From NCBI GenBank assembly GCA_009785605.1, contig WQVY01000007.1, positions 1 through 52,069 on the forward strand: 52,069 nt of DNA. The letters are read 5' to 3'. Positions 9,026 through 18,302 of this stretch are shown here, piece after piece (position 1 is the stretch's first letter; each line of letters opens with the position of its first letter). The DNA comes from Defluviitaleaceae bacterium (GTDB lineage: Bacteria; Bacillota; Clostridia; Lachnospirales; WQUN01). Position numbers and translations under genes: made by a program. The notes beneath the pieces are model-generated. The model was not told the DNA's origin. It was given only the letters and a program-made list of their open reading frames with translations, and did no database searches.

Positions 9026-12000
9026 CTATTTCTCCGTAATTTTGACACTACCACTTCCAAGCAGCGCTTCCAGTGCCTTCACAAGGTCATCGCTTATACT
9101 AACCCAGTAAGACTTATTAGCCAAAAACTTGCGGTTTTGTGCCTCGTTAAAAATCATGACTTGTGTATCCCCACGATAAGCAGACAAGATATCCGTGATA
9201 TGGTTGGGTGGTATGGGCCTGGACTTGGGCACTTTGACCCAAAGCGTCTTGGCTGCCGTATCTTGTGGGATATCATCATATAGCAGCATATCATTGGCTA
9301 TAATCTTCGAGTCTTCGTCTTCACGCACGCTTACTTTGCCTTGAACGATTACTACCTGTTCGGAGTTTAGCTTTGGGCCAAACTTTTCATAAAGCTTGTT
9401 AAAAACCACAACCTCCACGGCCCCATACATATCTTCAACAGTTAGGAAACAGAAAGGTTTGTTCTCTGCCTTGGTGTATTTCACACTTTTGGCGGTAATC
9501 ATGCCGCCATATTTCACAGACTGACCATCTGTTAAGCCGCTGGGGGCATCTTCTGCGGTTTTATCTATGTTATTTTCGGCATCACTTGTGTATTCTGCCT
9601 GCTCTTCACCTGCGTACCCGCCTTCTTCTCCCGCTTCGCCTACGTTAAAATCCAAGCTGGTATAGTTAGTATAGCGCCGAAGCACATCTTCATAGTCTGA
9701 TAACGGGTGCCCGCTTACATATACACCCAGCATGTCTTTCTCGTTAGCAAGCAGCATCCGCTTGGGTAACTCGCCAATGTTGGGCAGGTCGTCGGGTTCG
9801 TAGCTGTCATCTGTGGATTCGTCTAGGTCGAACAGGGACATCTGGCCTTGCAGTGTGGTTTTCTTGGTAAGTTGCTGGCCGCTCATTATATTCTCGAATA
9901 CAGTCATATACTGTGCACGGGTGCCGCCAAGCGAGTCGAAGGCCCCTGCCTTTATTAGACTCTCGACACAGCGCTTGTTTATATCGTAAGGCGACATGCG
10001 CCTTATAAAGTCCGTAATCCCGCGAAACTTGCCGCCACGCTCACGCTCTTTTACCATGGCGTTAACCATCCCGCGCCCAACGTTGCGTATTGCCGCAAGG
10101 GCAAACCGAATATCGTTGCCTGCCACGCTAAATGTAACATGCCCTTCATTGATATCTGGCGGGAGAAGTTTAATGCCCATCTTCTTGCACTCGTAGATAT
10201 ACGCGGCAACTTTGCCTATACTGTCCATGTAAGATGTCATAGTTGCGGACATAAACTCTACCGGGTAATAGCATTTAAGCCACGCGGTTTGGTAGCTTAC
10301 AACGGCATAACCCGCCGCATGTGACTTGTTAAAAGCGTATGCAGCAAAGTCTGTCATATCGTCAAATATTTGGTTTGCGGCCGCTTCCGGCACACCATTT
10401 GCTATGCAGCCCGGCACGCCGTCTTCTGGCAAGCCATATATGAAGTTTTTGCGCTCCTGGGCCATAACATCGGCTTCTTTTTTAGACATAGCACGGCGTA
10501 TAAGGTCGCTACGGCCCATGCTGTAACCAGCCAGGTCACGCACTATCTGCATTACTTGCTCCTGATACACTATACATCCGTAGGTGTCTTTTAATATAGG
10601 CTCTAGGGATGGATGCATGTAGCTTATCTTGCTAGGGTTGCGTTTACCCCTCACGTACTTGGGGATAGAGTCCATAGGCCCAGGCCTAAAAAGAGAAATA
10701 CCTGCGATGATATCCTCCATATTTCCTGGGGAAAGGTCACGCATGAAGTTCTTCATCCCGCTAGACTCTAATTGGAACACACCGTCTGTCTTGGCTTGGC
10801 TTATTAGCTCGTATACTTTTGGGTCGTTGTATGTCCAGTTGTTAAGGTCTATTTCAATGCCACGGCCGCGCTTTACTTCTTCTGCCGCTATGCGTATTAC
10901 TGTTAGGGTCCGCAGGCCTAGGAAGTCCATCTTAAGCAGGCCTAGTTCTTCTACTGTTTTCATGGAGAACTGGGTGGTTACAACGCCGTCGTTGAGGTTT
11001 AAGGGGATGTATTCTTGTACTGGTTTGTCACAAATTACAACCCCTGCTGCGTGCGTTGATGCGTGGCGGGGTAAGCCTTCAAGCCTTAGGGCCATGTCCA
11101 TGAGGTTTTGGGTGTCATCTTCCCCTTCGTAGGCATCTTTTAGCTCGGGGTTTTTGTCTAGGGCCTTGTTAATTGTTATCCCAAGCTCCGTAGGTATCAT
11201 TTTGGCGACCCTGTCTACATCTGCGTATGGCATGCCCAGTGCGCGGCCTACATCACGGGTGACGGCGCGGGCGGCCATGGTCCCAAAGGTGATTATCTGG
11301 GCGACATGGTCGCTTCCGTATTTTTTGTTTACATAGTCAATGACTTCCTGCCGCCGCTCGTAGCAGAAGTCTATATCAAAGTCCGGCATAGAGATACGCT
11401 CCGGGTTGAGGAAGCGCTCAAACAGTAGGCTGTATGGTATAGGGTCAATGTCTGTAATCCATAATGCGTACGCCACAATACTGCCCGCGCCGCTGCCACG
11501 CCCAGGGCCTACCATTATCCCATTTTTGCGTGCGTACTCTATAAAGTCCCACACTATGAGGAAATACTCGTTAAAGCCCATGCTGTTAATAGTGTCCAAC
11601 TCATAATGCAAGCGAGCCAGATGTTTATGGGCATCCTCCCCGTAGCGTTTTGTGAGGCCTATCTCACATATCTGCTTAAGGTATTGGTAAGCATCTTGCT
11701 TGTCTGGGACTTCAAAGACCGGGAGCTTATACTCGTTGAATGCTATTTCTACGTTGCAGCGGTCGGCTATTTTTTGGGTGTTTTCTACTGCATCTTTGGC
11801 GAATGGGAATAGAGCATACATTTCCTCTGGCGGTTTTAGGTAAAATTGGTCGCTATCAAAGGACATGCGATCCTCGTCAAGGATGGTTTTGCCAGTTTGG
11901 ATGCACAACAAAACCTCATGAGCCTTTGCATCTGATTGGTTGATATAGTGGACATCGTTGGTAGCTACCAGCGGGATGTCAGTTTCCTTGGACATGCGCA

Positions 12001-12574
12001 CTAGTTGAAGATTAATGGCCTGTTGTTCTTCTGAGCCGTAGTTTTGCAACTCTAAGTAAAAATTACCTTTCCCAAAAATAGACTCGAACAAAAGCGCACG
12101 ATCCCGCGCGGCTTCATATGTGCTATTTTGCAATATCCTTGGCACTACACCAGATAGGCAACCGCTTAGGGCTATTAGGCCGCTGTTATATTGCTGTAGC
12201 AGCTCAACATCTACACGGGGGCGGTAATAAAACCCCTCCGTGAAGCCTAATGATACTAGCTTTACTAGGTTGTGGTAGCCTTCTAAGTTTTCGGCCAGCA
12301 GCACAAGGTGCTGATACACCCCGTCAGATGTTTGTTTTTTGTCGTGACGTGAGCCTGGGGCTACGTATACCTCGCAACCCAGTATTGGCTTTATCCCGGC
12401 CTTGGTCGCGGCCTTGTAAAAATCTATCACGCCGTACATCACGCCATGGTCCGTGATGGCTAGGCTGTTCATACCTTGGGCCTTGGCTGTGGTTACCAGC
12501 TCGGATATTTTTGCTGAGCCGTCTAGTAGGCTGTACTCTGTATGGACGTGCAGGTGGACAAAGGGATATGACAT
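9026..12574 (-). CDS. dnaE: DNA polymerase III alpha subunit DnaE
   Basis: Replicative polymerase subunit of the DnaE type, 1182 residues, full length. Seen: N-terminal PHP domain (HLHVHTEYSLLDG at 8-20, ITDHGVMYG at 40-48), polymerase core with GPGRGSGAGS and the metal-binding PDFDIDF, the fingers region (FRPGPMDSIP, YQEQVMQI), the helix-hairpin-helix part (PPDINEG), a C-terminal OB-fold (KYGGMITAKSVKYTK) and an acidic linker before it. In Clostridia with both PolC and DnaE this protein helps primer extension on the lagging strand; PolC is not in the window, so its role cannot be settled here. ATAGGAG ribosome site before the ATG. It starts 9 bp after the stop of the GT39-like gene, so the two are co-transcribed. 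Confidence 0.97.
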   Translation of the reverse strand: MSYPFVHLHVHTEYSLLDGSAKISELVTTAKAQGMNSLAITDHGVMYGVIDFYKAATKAGIKPILGCEVYVAPGSRHDKKQTSDGVYQHLVLLAENLEGYHNLVKLVSLGFTEGFYYRPRVDVELLQQYNSGLIALSGCLSGVVPRILQNSTYEAARDRALLFESIFGKGNFYLELQNYGSEEQQAINLQLVRMSKETDIPLVATNDVHYINQSDAKAHEVLLCIQTGKTILDEDRMSFDSDQFYLKPPEEMYALFPFAKDAVENTQKIADRCNVEIAFNEYKLPVFEVPDKQDAYQYLKQICEIGLTKRYGEDAHKHLARLHYELDTINSMGFNEYFLIVWDFIEYARKNGIMVGPGRGSGAGSIVAYALWITDIDPIPYSLLFERFLNPERISMPDFDIDFCYERRQEVIDYVNKKYGSDHVAQIITFGTMAARAVTRDVGRALGMPYADVDRVAKMIPTELGITINKALDKNPELKDAYEGEDDTQNLMDMALRLEGLPRHASTHAAGVVICDKPVQEYIPLNLNDGVVTTQFSMKTVEELGLLKMDFLGLRTLTVIRIAAEEVKRGRGIEIDLNNWTYNDPKVYELISQAKTDGVFQLESSGMKNFMRDLSPGNMEDIIAGISLFRPGPMDSIPKYVRGKRNPSKISYMHPSLEPILKDTYGCIVYQEQVMQIVRDLAGYSMGRSDLIRRAMSKKEADVMAQERKNFIYGLPEDGVPGCIANGVPEAAANQIFDDMTDFAAYAFNKSHAAGYAVVSYQTAWLKCYYPVEFMSATMTSYMDSIGKVAAYIYECKKMGIKLLPPDINEGHVTFSVAGNDIRFALAAIRNVGRGMVNAMVKERERGGKFRGITDFIRRMSPYDINKRCVESLIKAGAFDSLGGTRAQYMTVFENIMSGQQLTKKTTLQGQMSLFDLDESTDDSYEPDDLPNIGELPKRMLLANEKDMLGVYVSGHPLSDYEDVLRRYTNYTSLDFNVGEAGEEGGYAGEEQAEYTSDAENNIDKTAEDAPSGLTDGQSVKYGGMITAKSVKYTKAENKPFCFLTVEDMYGAVEVVVFNKLYEKFGPKLNSEQVVIVQGKVSVREDEDSKIIANDMLLYDDIPQDTAAKTLWVKVPKSRPIPPNHITDILSAYRGDTQVMIFNEAQNRKFLANKSYWVSISDDLVKALEALLGSGSVKITEK

Positions 12575-12583
12575 ATATTTCTC

Positions 12584-14260
12584 CTATCTAAACCGCGCAA
12601 CCCCAAACCCACCATGCCACGTAATATAGAAAACTTCAGGCGGGAACAGGAAGTGCTCATGAACATTAAACAAATACAAAGCCCTAACACCATCCTCTGG
12701 CGGGTAAGGCATATGATGGAACCGCCGCACCCGGTAAGTATCCCGGAAGCTATGGTCAAAGAAACTAGTAGGGTCAACCCCAGCGCCAAACAGCAATAGT
12801 ACTTCAGTCATCTGAAACTCATAATGCCCCCTGGTGTGGGTTGTTACATATAGCCGGTCGTAGCCCAGCTCTTGCGCATAGTCCAGGCCTTGGAAGAAGT
12901 CCGTATAAAACATTACCCCAAGCCTGTCCCCATGCTCGCCAAAGTATGCCCTGGCAAAATACGTAAATGAGGCACCACTTATCACAACCAGCATCGCAGC
13001 AATTGCCAACTTAGTACGAAACTTCTTGCCCGCTGCAACAGCCTCATACATGCCAATACCCATCAAGAATATTAGCGGGTAAAAAACAATATTGGCCTGG
13101 TTAACATTAGCACCCCTAACAACCAGCCCTGCAAAAACCGCCATAGCAAACCAAAACAGCAAAATCATCTTACCCATACTTTGCTTAAACTTTAAAGAGG
13201 CAAACAACCCAACAGACATAAAAGGAATAGACCACACAAACATAGTGCCATAGCCAGGTATTGTATTCCAAGGCAAGTCATCTTGCTGCAACAAGATACG
13301 CGTCAAAGACCGGGCATTATGCACAAGCTGCGCACGGGGATATGGGCCAAAGAAAAGCAACTCGTCTGTACGGTTATTGTGGAAAAAGGGGATAGTAATC
13401 CCAAGCACACTAAAAGTAGGCATATGAAAATAGTTGATAATAATCATGGCTATAATAGGCCACGCAACAGCCGCAAACACAGCAAGAGAGATTAGTAGCG
13501 GCTTCCAATATAACCTCCAGTTAAGCGCAAGCAAGTACACCGTCATAGCAAATAAAAACACCGGCACAGAGTACAGCGCAATACCATAGGCATAGAGGCA
13601 AAATGCAAAGGCTATCATAGAGCCGGCAAGCCACGGGTTGTAATTAATACGCTGTATAAAGGCAAAAATTTTAGACTTATGCGCCACTATGGTACCTGCG
13701 TTATGAGCCTCCACTGACTTTAGCCCCCGGTACAAAAACCAGCACCCAATCATCATCAAGTGCGGGAACATATTACAATCCAACGCCCACCTAGACTGCA
13801 TAATATGCCATGGGTTAATGGCCCCCATAGCCAACACCGCAATAGTAAGCCCTTTTTTGCCAAAGGCATCCCTTGTAAAACCATACATCGCAAAAAGGCC
13901 AAACAGGCTAAACAATAAAATTGGCAGCCGCGCAGATACTACAGACATCCCCATTATCCAATAAAAAGGCACCATAGCATATATCATAAAAGCACTTTGT
14001 TGGCCAAAGCCCCATGCATAAAAATGCACCGGCAGCCTCATACCGCTACGGTCCATACCATACCGGGCAATTAATAGCCCATCATATGCAGACATAGCCT
14101 CGTCTTGATTAAACCCACCAGGTACAATGCCAAACTGATACACCCGTACCCATATGGCTATAATAAACAAGGCAATGATTAGGGCATAATCTTCCGCAAA
14201 TTGATATATCCAGTCCGGGTTTTTTATATTTGCTGTTATATTTTTGAGTTTATTTGTCAT
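12584..14260 (-). CDS. Membrane glycosyltransferase, GT39/ArnT-like
   Basis: Multi-pass GT-C-fold protein that would move a sugar from a polyprenyl-phosphate donor outside the membrane. Seen: a first membrane segment at about 26-42, then the first extracellular loop with NQDEAMSAYDG, the usual place of the catalytic acidic pair in PMT/ArnT proteins, a conserved NPWHIMQSRWALD, at least eight further hydrophobic stretches up to about 430, and a soluble C-terminal part of about 110 residues. 558 residues from the ATG at 14260, which has AAAGGA 9 nt upstream; a TTG three codons earlier is less likely. Its neighbour dnaE is functionally unrelated. The acceptor is unknown. Confidence 0.75.
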   Translation of the reverse strand: MTNKLKNITANIKNPDWIYQFAEDYALIIALFIIAIWVRVYQFGIVPGGFNQDEAMSAYDGLLIARYGMDRSGMRLPVHFYAWGFGQQSAFMIYAMVPFYWIMGMSVVSARLPILLFSLFGLFAMYGFTRDAFGKKGLTIAVLAMGAINPWHIMQSRWALDCNMFPHLMMIGCWFLYRGLKSVEAHNAGTIVAHKSKIFAFIQRINYNPWLAGSMIAFAFCLYAYGIALYSVPVFLFAMTVYLLALNWRLYWKPLLISLAVFAAVAWPIIAMIIINYFHMPTFSVLGITIPFFHNNRTDELLFFGPYPRAQLVHNARSLTRILLQQDDLPWNTIPGYGTMFVWSIPFMSVGLFASLKFKQSMGKMILLFWFAMAVFAGLVVRGANVNQANIVFYPLIFLMGIGMYEAVAAGKKFRTKLAIAAMLVVISGASFTYFARAYFGEHGDRLGVMFYTDFFQGLDYAQELGYDRLYVTTHTRGHYEFQMTEVLLLFGAGVDPTSFFDHSFRDTYRVRRFHHMPYPPEDGVRALYLFNVHEHFLFPPEVFYITWHGGFGVARFR

Positions 14261-14384
14261 TGCTTTCAATCCTTTATCAACATTTAATATGCTTGTATGA
14301 TACCCTAGCTTAACTTAAAAGCAAATACCTGTTAGAATCCATTGTATTAAGACTATATAACTACCGGTTAAGGAGAACATGCAA

Positions 14385-15209
14385 ATGATGCAGCAGTTAA
14401 AGTGGTTTTTAACAAAGCTACCGCCATGGTGCGAGCGTTTTATGATGTTTATGGTAAGGGTAGTATTTTACTACGGTTTCTACCGTGGAAATAAGCTTAT
14501 ATGCCCATGTTGCGGTAAGGGGCATAGGGCTTTTAAGGATATCACAACTTCTAGCTTTAGCGCCAACAGCGATGCGTATATAGAAACCAGAACGTTGTGT
14601 ACGTACTGTTGCTCGCTCCCAAGGCAGCGTGTAATATGTCATTGGTTATCCAACAATTATACAACCAGTACAAAAGAAAAGCCGCAAAACATACTTTTCG
14701 CCCCCGAGCCATGCACAATGAAGTTTCTTAAACGTGCAGCCATCCCTTTCAAGACCTCTGACTTATTTAGAAAAGGCTGTGACCTTAAGCTGGACTTATG
14801 CGATATGCATCTGCCGGATAACTCCCAAGACTTGATAATTTGCAATCATATCCTAGAGCATGTCCCCAACGACCGGACAGCTATTTCCGAGCTTGCGAGG
14901 GTGCTCACAAGCAGCGGCACTGCCCTAATAATGGTGCCCATGGACCTGGATTTGGAAGTAACAAAAGAAGCCAACATTAATACAAGCCTAAGCCGCCGAG
15001 CACAGGCCGCAGCGCGGGCACAGCAGTTTGGCCAGCAAGACCATGTGCGGCTTTTTGGCCGCGACTTATTGGGCAAGTTGGAAGAGCAATTTACCGTTAC
15101 AGTGTATGACGGCAGCAAAGTTGATGAGAAAACAATGCCAAAGTACGGCCCCTTTGCTTTGGATGTGAACTTGCTGTATGTATGTACTAAAAAAGCACAA
15201 AGGCTATAA
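14385..15209 (+). CDS. Class I SAM-dependent methyltransferase with N-terminal Cys cluster
   Basis: 274-residue protein. The N-terminal part has CPCCG at about 40 and CTYCCSLPRQR at about 72, a likely zinc-binding pair of Cys motifs. After it comes a methyltransferase fold of the Methyltransf_11 type: ICNHILEHV and ISELARVL are the usual post-motif I and motif III elements. The glycine-rich SAM loop is replaced by a stretch around LFAPEPCTMKFL, seen in a group of zinc-finger methyltransferases next to cell-surface genes. Start: AGGAG lies 9 nt before the ATG at 14385 and only 3 nt before the one at 14379. Divergent from the GT39-like gene. Substrate unknown. Confidence 0.72.
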   Translation: MMQQLKWFLTKLPPWCERFMMFMVRVVFYYGFYRGNKLICPCCGKGHRAFKDITTSSFSANSDAYIETRTLCTYCCSLPRQRVICHWLSNNYTTSTKEKPQNILFAPEPCTMKFLKRAAIPFKTSDLFRKGCDLKLDLCDMHLPDNSQDLIICNHILEHVPNDRTAISELARVLTSSGTALIMVPMDLDLEVTKEANINTSLSRRAQAAARAQQFGQQDHVRLFGRDLLGKLEEQFTVTVYDGSKVDEKTMPKYGPFALDVNLLYVCTKKAQRL

Positions 15210-15240
15210 CCGGTTTTGGTTATAGCCCTTGTGCTTTTTA
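15190..15240. terminator. Bidirectional terminator
   Basis: Long inverted repeat: AAAAAGCACAA.GGCTATAACC with its complement, one mismatch, six-base loop, A run on the left and T run on the right. It overlaps the stop codon of the methyltransferase gene and lies 3 bp from the stop of the convergent 129-residue membrane protein gene, so it serves both. Confidence 0.88.
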
Positions 15241-15242
15241 AA

Positions 15243-15632
15243 CTAACGCCTTAATAAATAGTTGCGCGGGTGAGAATGGCCGTCGTCCCATTCGGGTGGG
15301 ATTGTTAGCATGTCACCATTTATAACCCCTTCAGTGGTTAATCCATCCTGGACAAATGAAACAGTTGTTACAATACCTGTCATTACCTCGCTAAACGTAC
15401 CGCGTCTTACAACACCATGAGGAAGGTTGGCTTGAAACCTCCCGTTTCTGTACAATGTAACCGTATTGCGGCCGTTAGCATAAACGCGGCTTCCACGTTG
15501 CTGGTTTATGCTTACTATCGTAACAGCCATTATTATTGCAAGTATTATTATTGCGGCCGTTACAGCTACGATGCGCTTATTTCGTTTTTCTATCTTTAAA
15601 GCTTCTTGTCTTTTTTTGCTTTTCTTCGACAT
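15243..15632 (-). CDS. Small membrane-anchored protein of unknown function
   Basis: 129 residues. A very basic start (MSKKSKKRQEALKIEKRNKR) is followed by one membrane segment at about 21-43, then a roughly 85-residue external domain with short repeated polar beta-like strands (NTVTLYRNGRFQANLP, GVVRRGTFSE). This looks like a small beta-sheet domain on a membrane anchor; I do not recognise the family. Start supported by AAAGGAG before ATG. A large inverted repeat lies directly upstream (15659-15745). Confidence 0.65.
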   Translation of the reverse strand: MSKKSKKRQEALKIEKRNKRIVAVTAAIIILAIIMAVTIVSINQQRGSRVYANGRNTVTLYRNGRFQANLPHGVVRRGTFSEVMTGIVTTVSFVQDGLTTEGVINGDMLTIPPEWDDGHSHPRNYLLRR

Positions 15633-15658
15633 ACTTAGTCTCCTTTATTTATCCAATA

Positions 15659-15745
15659 GACTTCTTCTGAAATTACCTTTGCGGCCGAAAAATCATAGGC
15701 ATTAGTGTGTTTTTTGGCCGCTTATTCGGTATTTCAGAAGAAGTC
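15659..15745. repeat. Nested inverted repeat, about 87 bp
   Basis: Outer arms: perfect 15-bp inverted repeat (15659-15673 with 15731-15745). Inner arms: GCGGCCGAAAAA (15681-15692) with a near complement ending at 15721. It lies between the end of the metal-importer operon and the start of the 129-residue membrane protein gene, both on the minus strand. No T run follows either arm, so it is not a typical terminator. It shares no clear sequence with the 27.4/32.5/41.2 kb elements. It may be a small non-autonomous element, an RNA processing site or a regulator of the downstream gene. Confidence 0.6.
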
Positions 15746-15788
15746 CAATGATTTTATAGGACGCATCCACTATTTAAACTATATTTTT

Positions 15789-16628
15789 TTACGCAAGCAT
15801 CTTGTAAAGAGTATCCACAACAAGCAAAATAAAAAACAGCGCGATATTCACCAAAATAATGGTTGTTGTTACGGGCAGCTCAATTATTATTGAGATGAGT
15901 ATGCCAAGTAACGAGCAACATGCAGCCGCAATTGTCGCAAAAATTATGACAGACTTGTATGCCCTAAACAACCGCATAGCAGAAAGCGCGGGGAAGATAA
16001 TTAGTGCCGCTGTAAGTAGCGAGCCCAATAAGTTCATAGACACCGCGATAACAATACCTGTTATTGCCGAAAGTGCTAACTCGTAAACCAGTGGCCGCTG
16101 GCCAGTTGCCTGCATAAAATCCACATCAAAGGTTACTGCGAAAATCCTATGATAAAAAAACACAAAAAAAAGCAAGACAAAAACCGTAATGCCAACACTT
16201 TGCCATACATCTGTCATATCCAAGGTCAAGAGACGCATTCCACCAAAAAGCGTTTCACTTACATCGGCAGTAATGTTACCGCGCATAGAAAAAGTATTAA
16301 TAGCAAAATGCCCAACCGCAAGTGAACCCACAGTAATCATGGCAAGAGAAGCATCTCTGCTAATTTTTTTGAAGCGGTTGCCAAACCCAATTAGTATAAT
16401 TGTGGCGGCTATGGTAAAGGGCATTACAATTGCCATCGGGTTGAAAGCGTCGACAATAATAGCCAGCGCCATCCCCATAAAAGCTACATTGGACAACCCA
16501 AACCCCATAAACGAATAGCGCTTTAAAACAAGAGGCACACCTATTAAGGACGCGCACACCGCCATCAAAACAGAAACAATAAGTGCATACTGCACAAACG
16601 GAAACCGTAGCAGCTCAAGTGTATTCAT
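15789..16628 (-). CDS. Metal ABC transporter permease (ZnuB/MntB-like)
   Basis: 279-residue permease of the ABC-3 family with about eight hydrophobic segments. Seen: the N-terminal LLRFPFVQYALIVSVLMAVCASLIGVPLVLKR typical of the family start, and the coupling stretch QATGQRPLVYELALSAITGI followed by NLLGSLLTAALIIFPA. Its ATG overlaps the end of the ATPase gene (ATGA-type), and GGGAAG precedes it. The conserved 'SHALPG' stretch near residue 50 of zinc permeases reads LSNVAFMG here, a divergent version. Last gene of a four-gene metal-importer operon. Confidence 0.88.
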   Translation of the reverse strand: MNTLELLRFPFVQYALIVSVLMAVCASLIGVPLVLKRYSFMGFGLSNVAFMGMALAIIVDAFNPMAIVMPFTIAATIILIGFGNRFKKISRDASLAMITVGSLAVGHFAINTFSMRGNITADVSETLFGGMRLLTLDMTDVWQSVGITVFVLLFFVFFYHRIFAVTFDVDFMQATGQRPLVYELALSAITGIVIAVSMNLLGSLLTAALIIFPALSAMRLFRAYKSVIIFATIAAACCSLLGILISIIIELPVTTTIILVNIALFFILLVVDTLYKMLA

Positions 16629-17308
16629 GTAATCTTCCCTTTTTGAAATTGTACATATTCGCAGTTTGTCCCAAAAAAATAGTCGTCGGGCTGAAGATGC
16701 AAGACATGTGTCGCGTACTTCATTGTGCTTTCGATATCATGGGTTACCATGATTATTGTTACGCGTTCATCACGATTTATTTTCCAAAGCAACTCATAAA
16801 AATCTTTTGTTGCTTCCGGATCCAGCCCTGCTGTGGGTTCGTCTAAAACAATAAAATTCTTTGCGGCAACCAATGCGCGCGCCAATAAGACACGCCTTTG
16901 TTGGCCGCCCGATAGTTCGCGGAAGCACTTACCTTTAATGTCTGTGATTTTTGTTTTATCTATAGCCCAAGCAATCAGCTCTTTTTCTAGCTTGCGGTAA
17001 AACGGCCTGTACCAACTGCCTTTACTCAAGGCTCCTGTTGCTACAATTTCATTTACTGTGGCAGGAAAGTCGCTTTGCACAGCGGTTTGCTGCGATAAGT
17101 AACCTATTTCTTTTCTTGAGACACTAAAACTGATATCCCCGTAAATAGGCTTTAACAAACGAGATATTGTTTTAAGCAAAGTGCTCTTACCTGTGCCGTT
17201 TTCACCTACAATGCACAGGTAAGAGCCGCCTTCTACACAAAAATTTATATCATCAAGTATAGCAATACCATTATAGCCTATACTCAAATCACGAACTTGT
17301 AACATCAT
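16625..17308 (-). CDS. Metal ABC transporter ATP-binding protein (ZnuC/MntA-like)
   Basis: About 227-residue ABC ATPase that powers uptake through the adjoining permease. Seen: Walker A GENGTGKST, signature LSGGQQRR, Walker B FIVLDEPTAGLD, and the switch His in MVTHD. The Q-loop part reads IGYLSQQ. Start: the open frame begins with a GTG at 17317 right after the binding-protein stop; AGGTGA fits the ATGs at 17308 or 17305 better. Directly abuts the binding-protein gene and overlaps the permease gene by 4 bp. Confidence 0.9.
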   Translation of the reverse strand: MMLQVRDLSIGYNGIAILDDINFCVEGGSYLCIVGENGTGKSTLLKTISRLLKPIYGDISFSVSRKEIGYLSQQTAVQSDFPATVNEIVATGALSKGSWYRPFYRKLEKELIAWAIDKTKITDIKGKCFRELSGGQQRRVLLARALVAAKNFIVLDEPTAGLDPEATKDFYELLWKINRDERVTIIMVTHDIESTMKYATHVLHLQPDDYFFGTNCEYVQFQKGKIT

Positions 17309-17317
17309 CACACTCAC

Positions 17318-18292
17318 CTAATTCAATGCTATGCTAAGCGCTTCAAGGTTTTGTTGCATCCCGGACAAATATGTCAGCCCTTGCTGGATATGATAACGAC
17401 TCACGGACTGAAAATCCTGAAGCTCTATGATATTCAAATCACGGCCAGCCGCACGCGAAACCGCGTTGGCAACCGGATGGTTATCGATAATCATAATTAC
17501 CTCTAAGCCTAGGCTATTAACCGCGTTTGCAAGCTCCGCCTGCCTTTGCATACTAATTTCTGTTGCTGCAAAACAACCGTCAAAAGCAGAAAAAAACTCC
17601 AAATCATAGTCAAGCATCATATACAAAAACGGGAACCTGTCAACAACAAGAATTGTATCACGCGGCGCAAGCCCAACCATGTAGGCAAACTGGAGGTTTA
17701 GTTCTTCAAGCTTGGCTATATATTCCGCTGTATTTGTGTTGTAATAATACTCGTTGCCTGGGTCAAGCAAAATTATTTCATCGCGGATACGTTCTACAAA
17801 ACGCATAGCAAAAGGCAGCGATAGCCACACATGCTCATCATGTGTGGCGCCGCCGCAACAGTCATCCGTAGTTTCGCCTGGGATAATGCCGTCAATAGGG
17901 AAAACTTGTGTCTCATCAAGGCTTAGCATCCGCATAATAGGCACATTGCGGCGATACTGGTTTTGGGGATTTGCCATGGCATTTAAGACCCATGCATCCG
18001 ATTTGCCCCCAACCCATAAAAATAAATCAGACGTGCTTATTGCTGCAACATCTCTAATAGAAGGGGAGTAATTATGCAAATCAACCCCGCTTTCAAGCAG
18101 GTATGTTACTTCAATGCCACCAGGGTTACTGCCCAAAACTACCCTAGTCCAATCGTATAACGGGAAGACCGTAGTAACAATATTAGCGGCACTTTCGGCA
18201 CTATTGGTACCGCGTGAAGCCGTATCGCATCCCGCAAACATTAGTATGGCAACCAGTGCGGGTACTAAAATAATCAGGAGTTTTTTACACAT
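17318..18292 (-). CDS. Metal ABC transporter substrate-binding lipoprotein (ZnuA-like)
   Basis: 324-residue cluster A-I binding protein for zinc or manganese. Seen: signal peptide with lipobox LMFAGC (Cys22), His73 in VDLHNYSPS and His154 in DEHVWLSLP, two of the usual metal ligands. The third ligand, His in ZnuA (as in HDAFGY) or Glu in manganese-binding PsaA/MntC, aligns by eye with Asp218 (VVDRFPFLY). A short DDCCGGATHDEH insert near 143-154 could bind extra metal. The C-terminal YLSGMQQNLEALSIAL matches the family's last helix. AAAGGA ribosome site. The ligand set leaves the metal open: zinc, manganese or another. Confidence 0.87.
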   Translation of the reverse strand: MCKKLLIILVPALVAILMFAGCDTASRGTNSAESAANIVTTVFPLYDWTRVVLGSNPGGIEVTYLLESGVDLHNYSPSIRDVAAISTSDLFLWVGGKSDAWVLNAMANPQNQYRRNVPIMRMLSLDETQVFPIDGIIPGETTDDCCGGATHDEHVWLSLPFAMRFVERIRDEIILLDPGNEYYYNTNTAEYIAKLEELNLQFAYMVGLAPRDTILVVDRFPFLYMMLDYDLEFFSAFDGCFAATEISMQRQAELANAVNSLGLEVIMIIDNHPVANAVSRAAGRDLNIIELQDFQSVSRYHIQQGLTYLSGMQQNLEALSIALN

Positions 18293-18302
18293 ATAAATCC
18301 TT

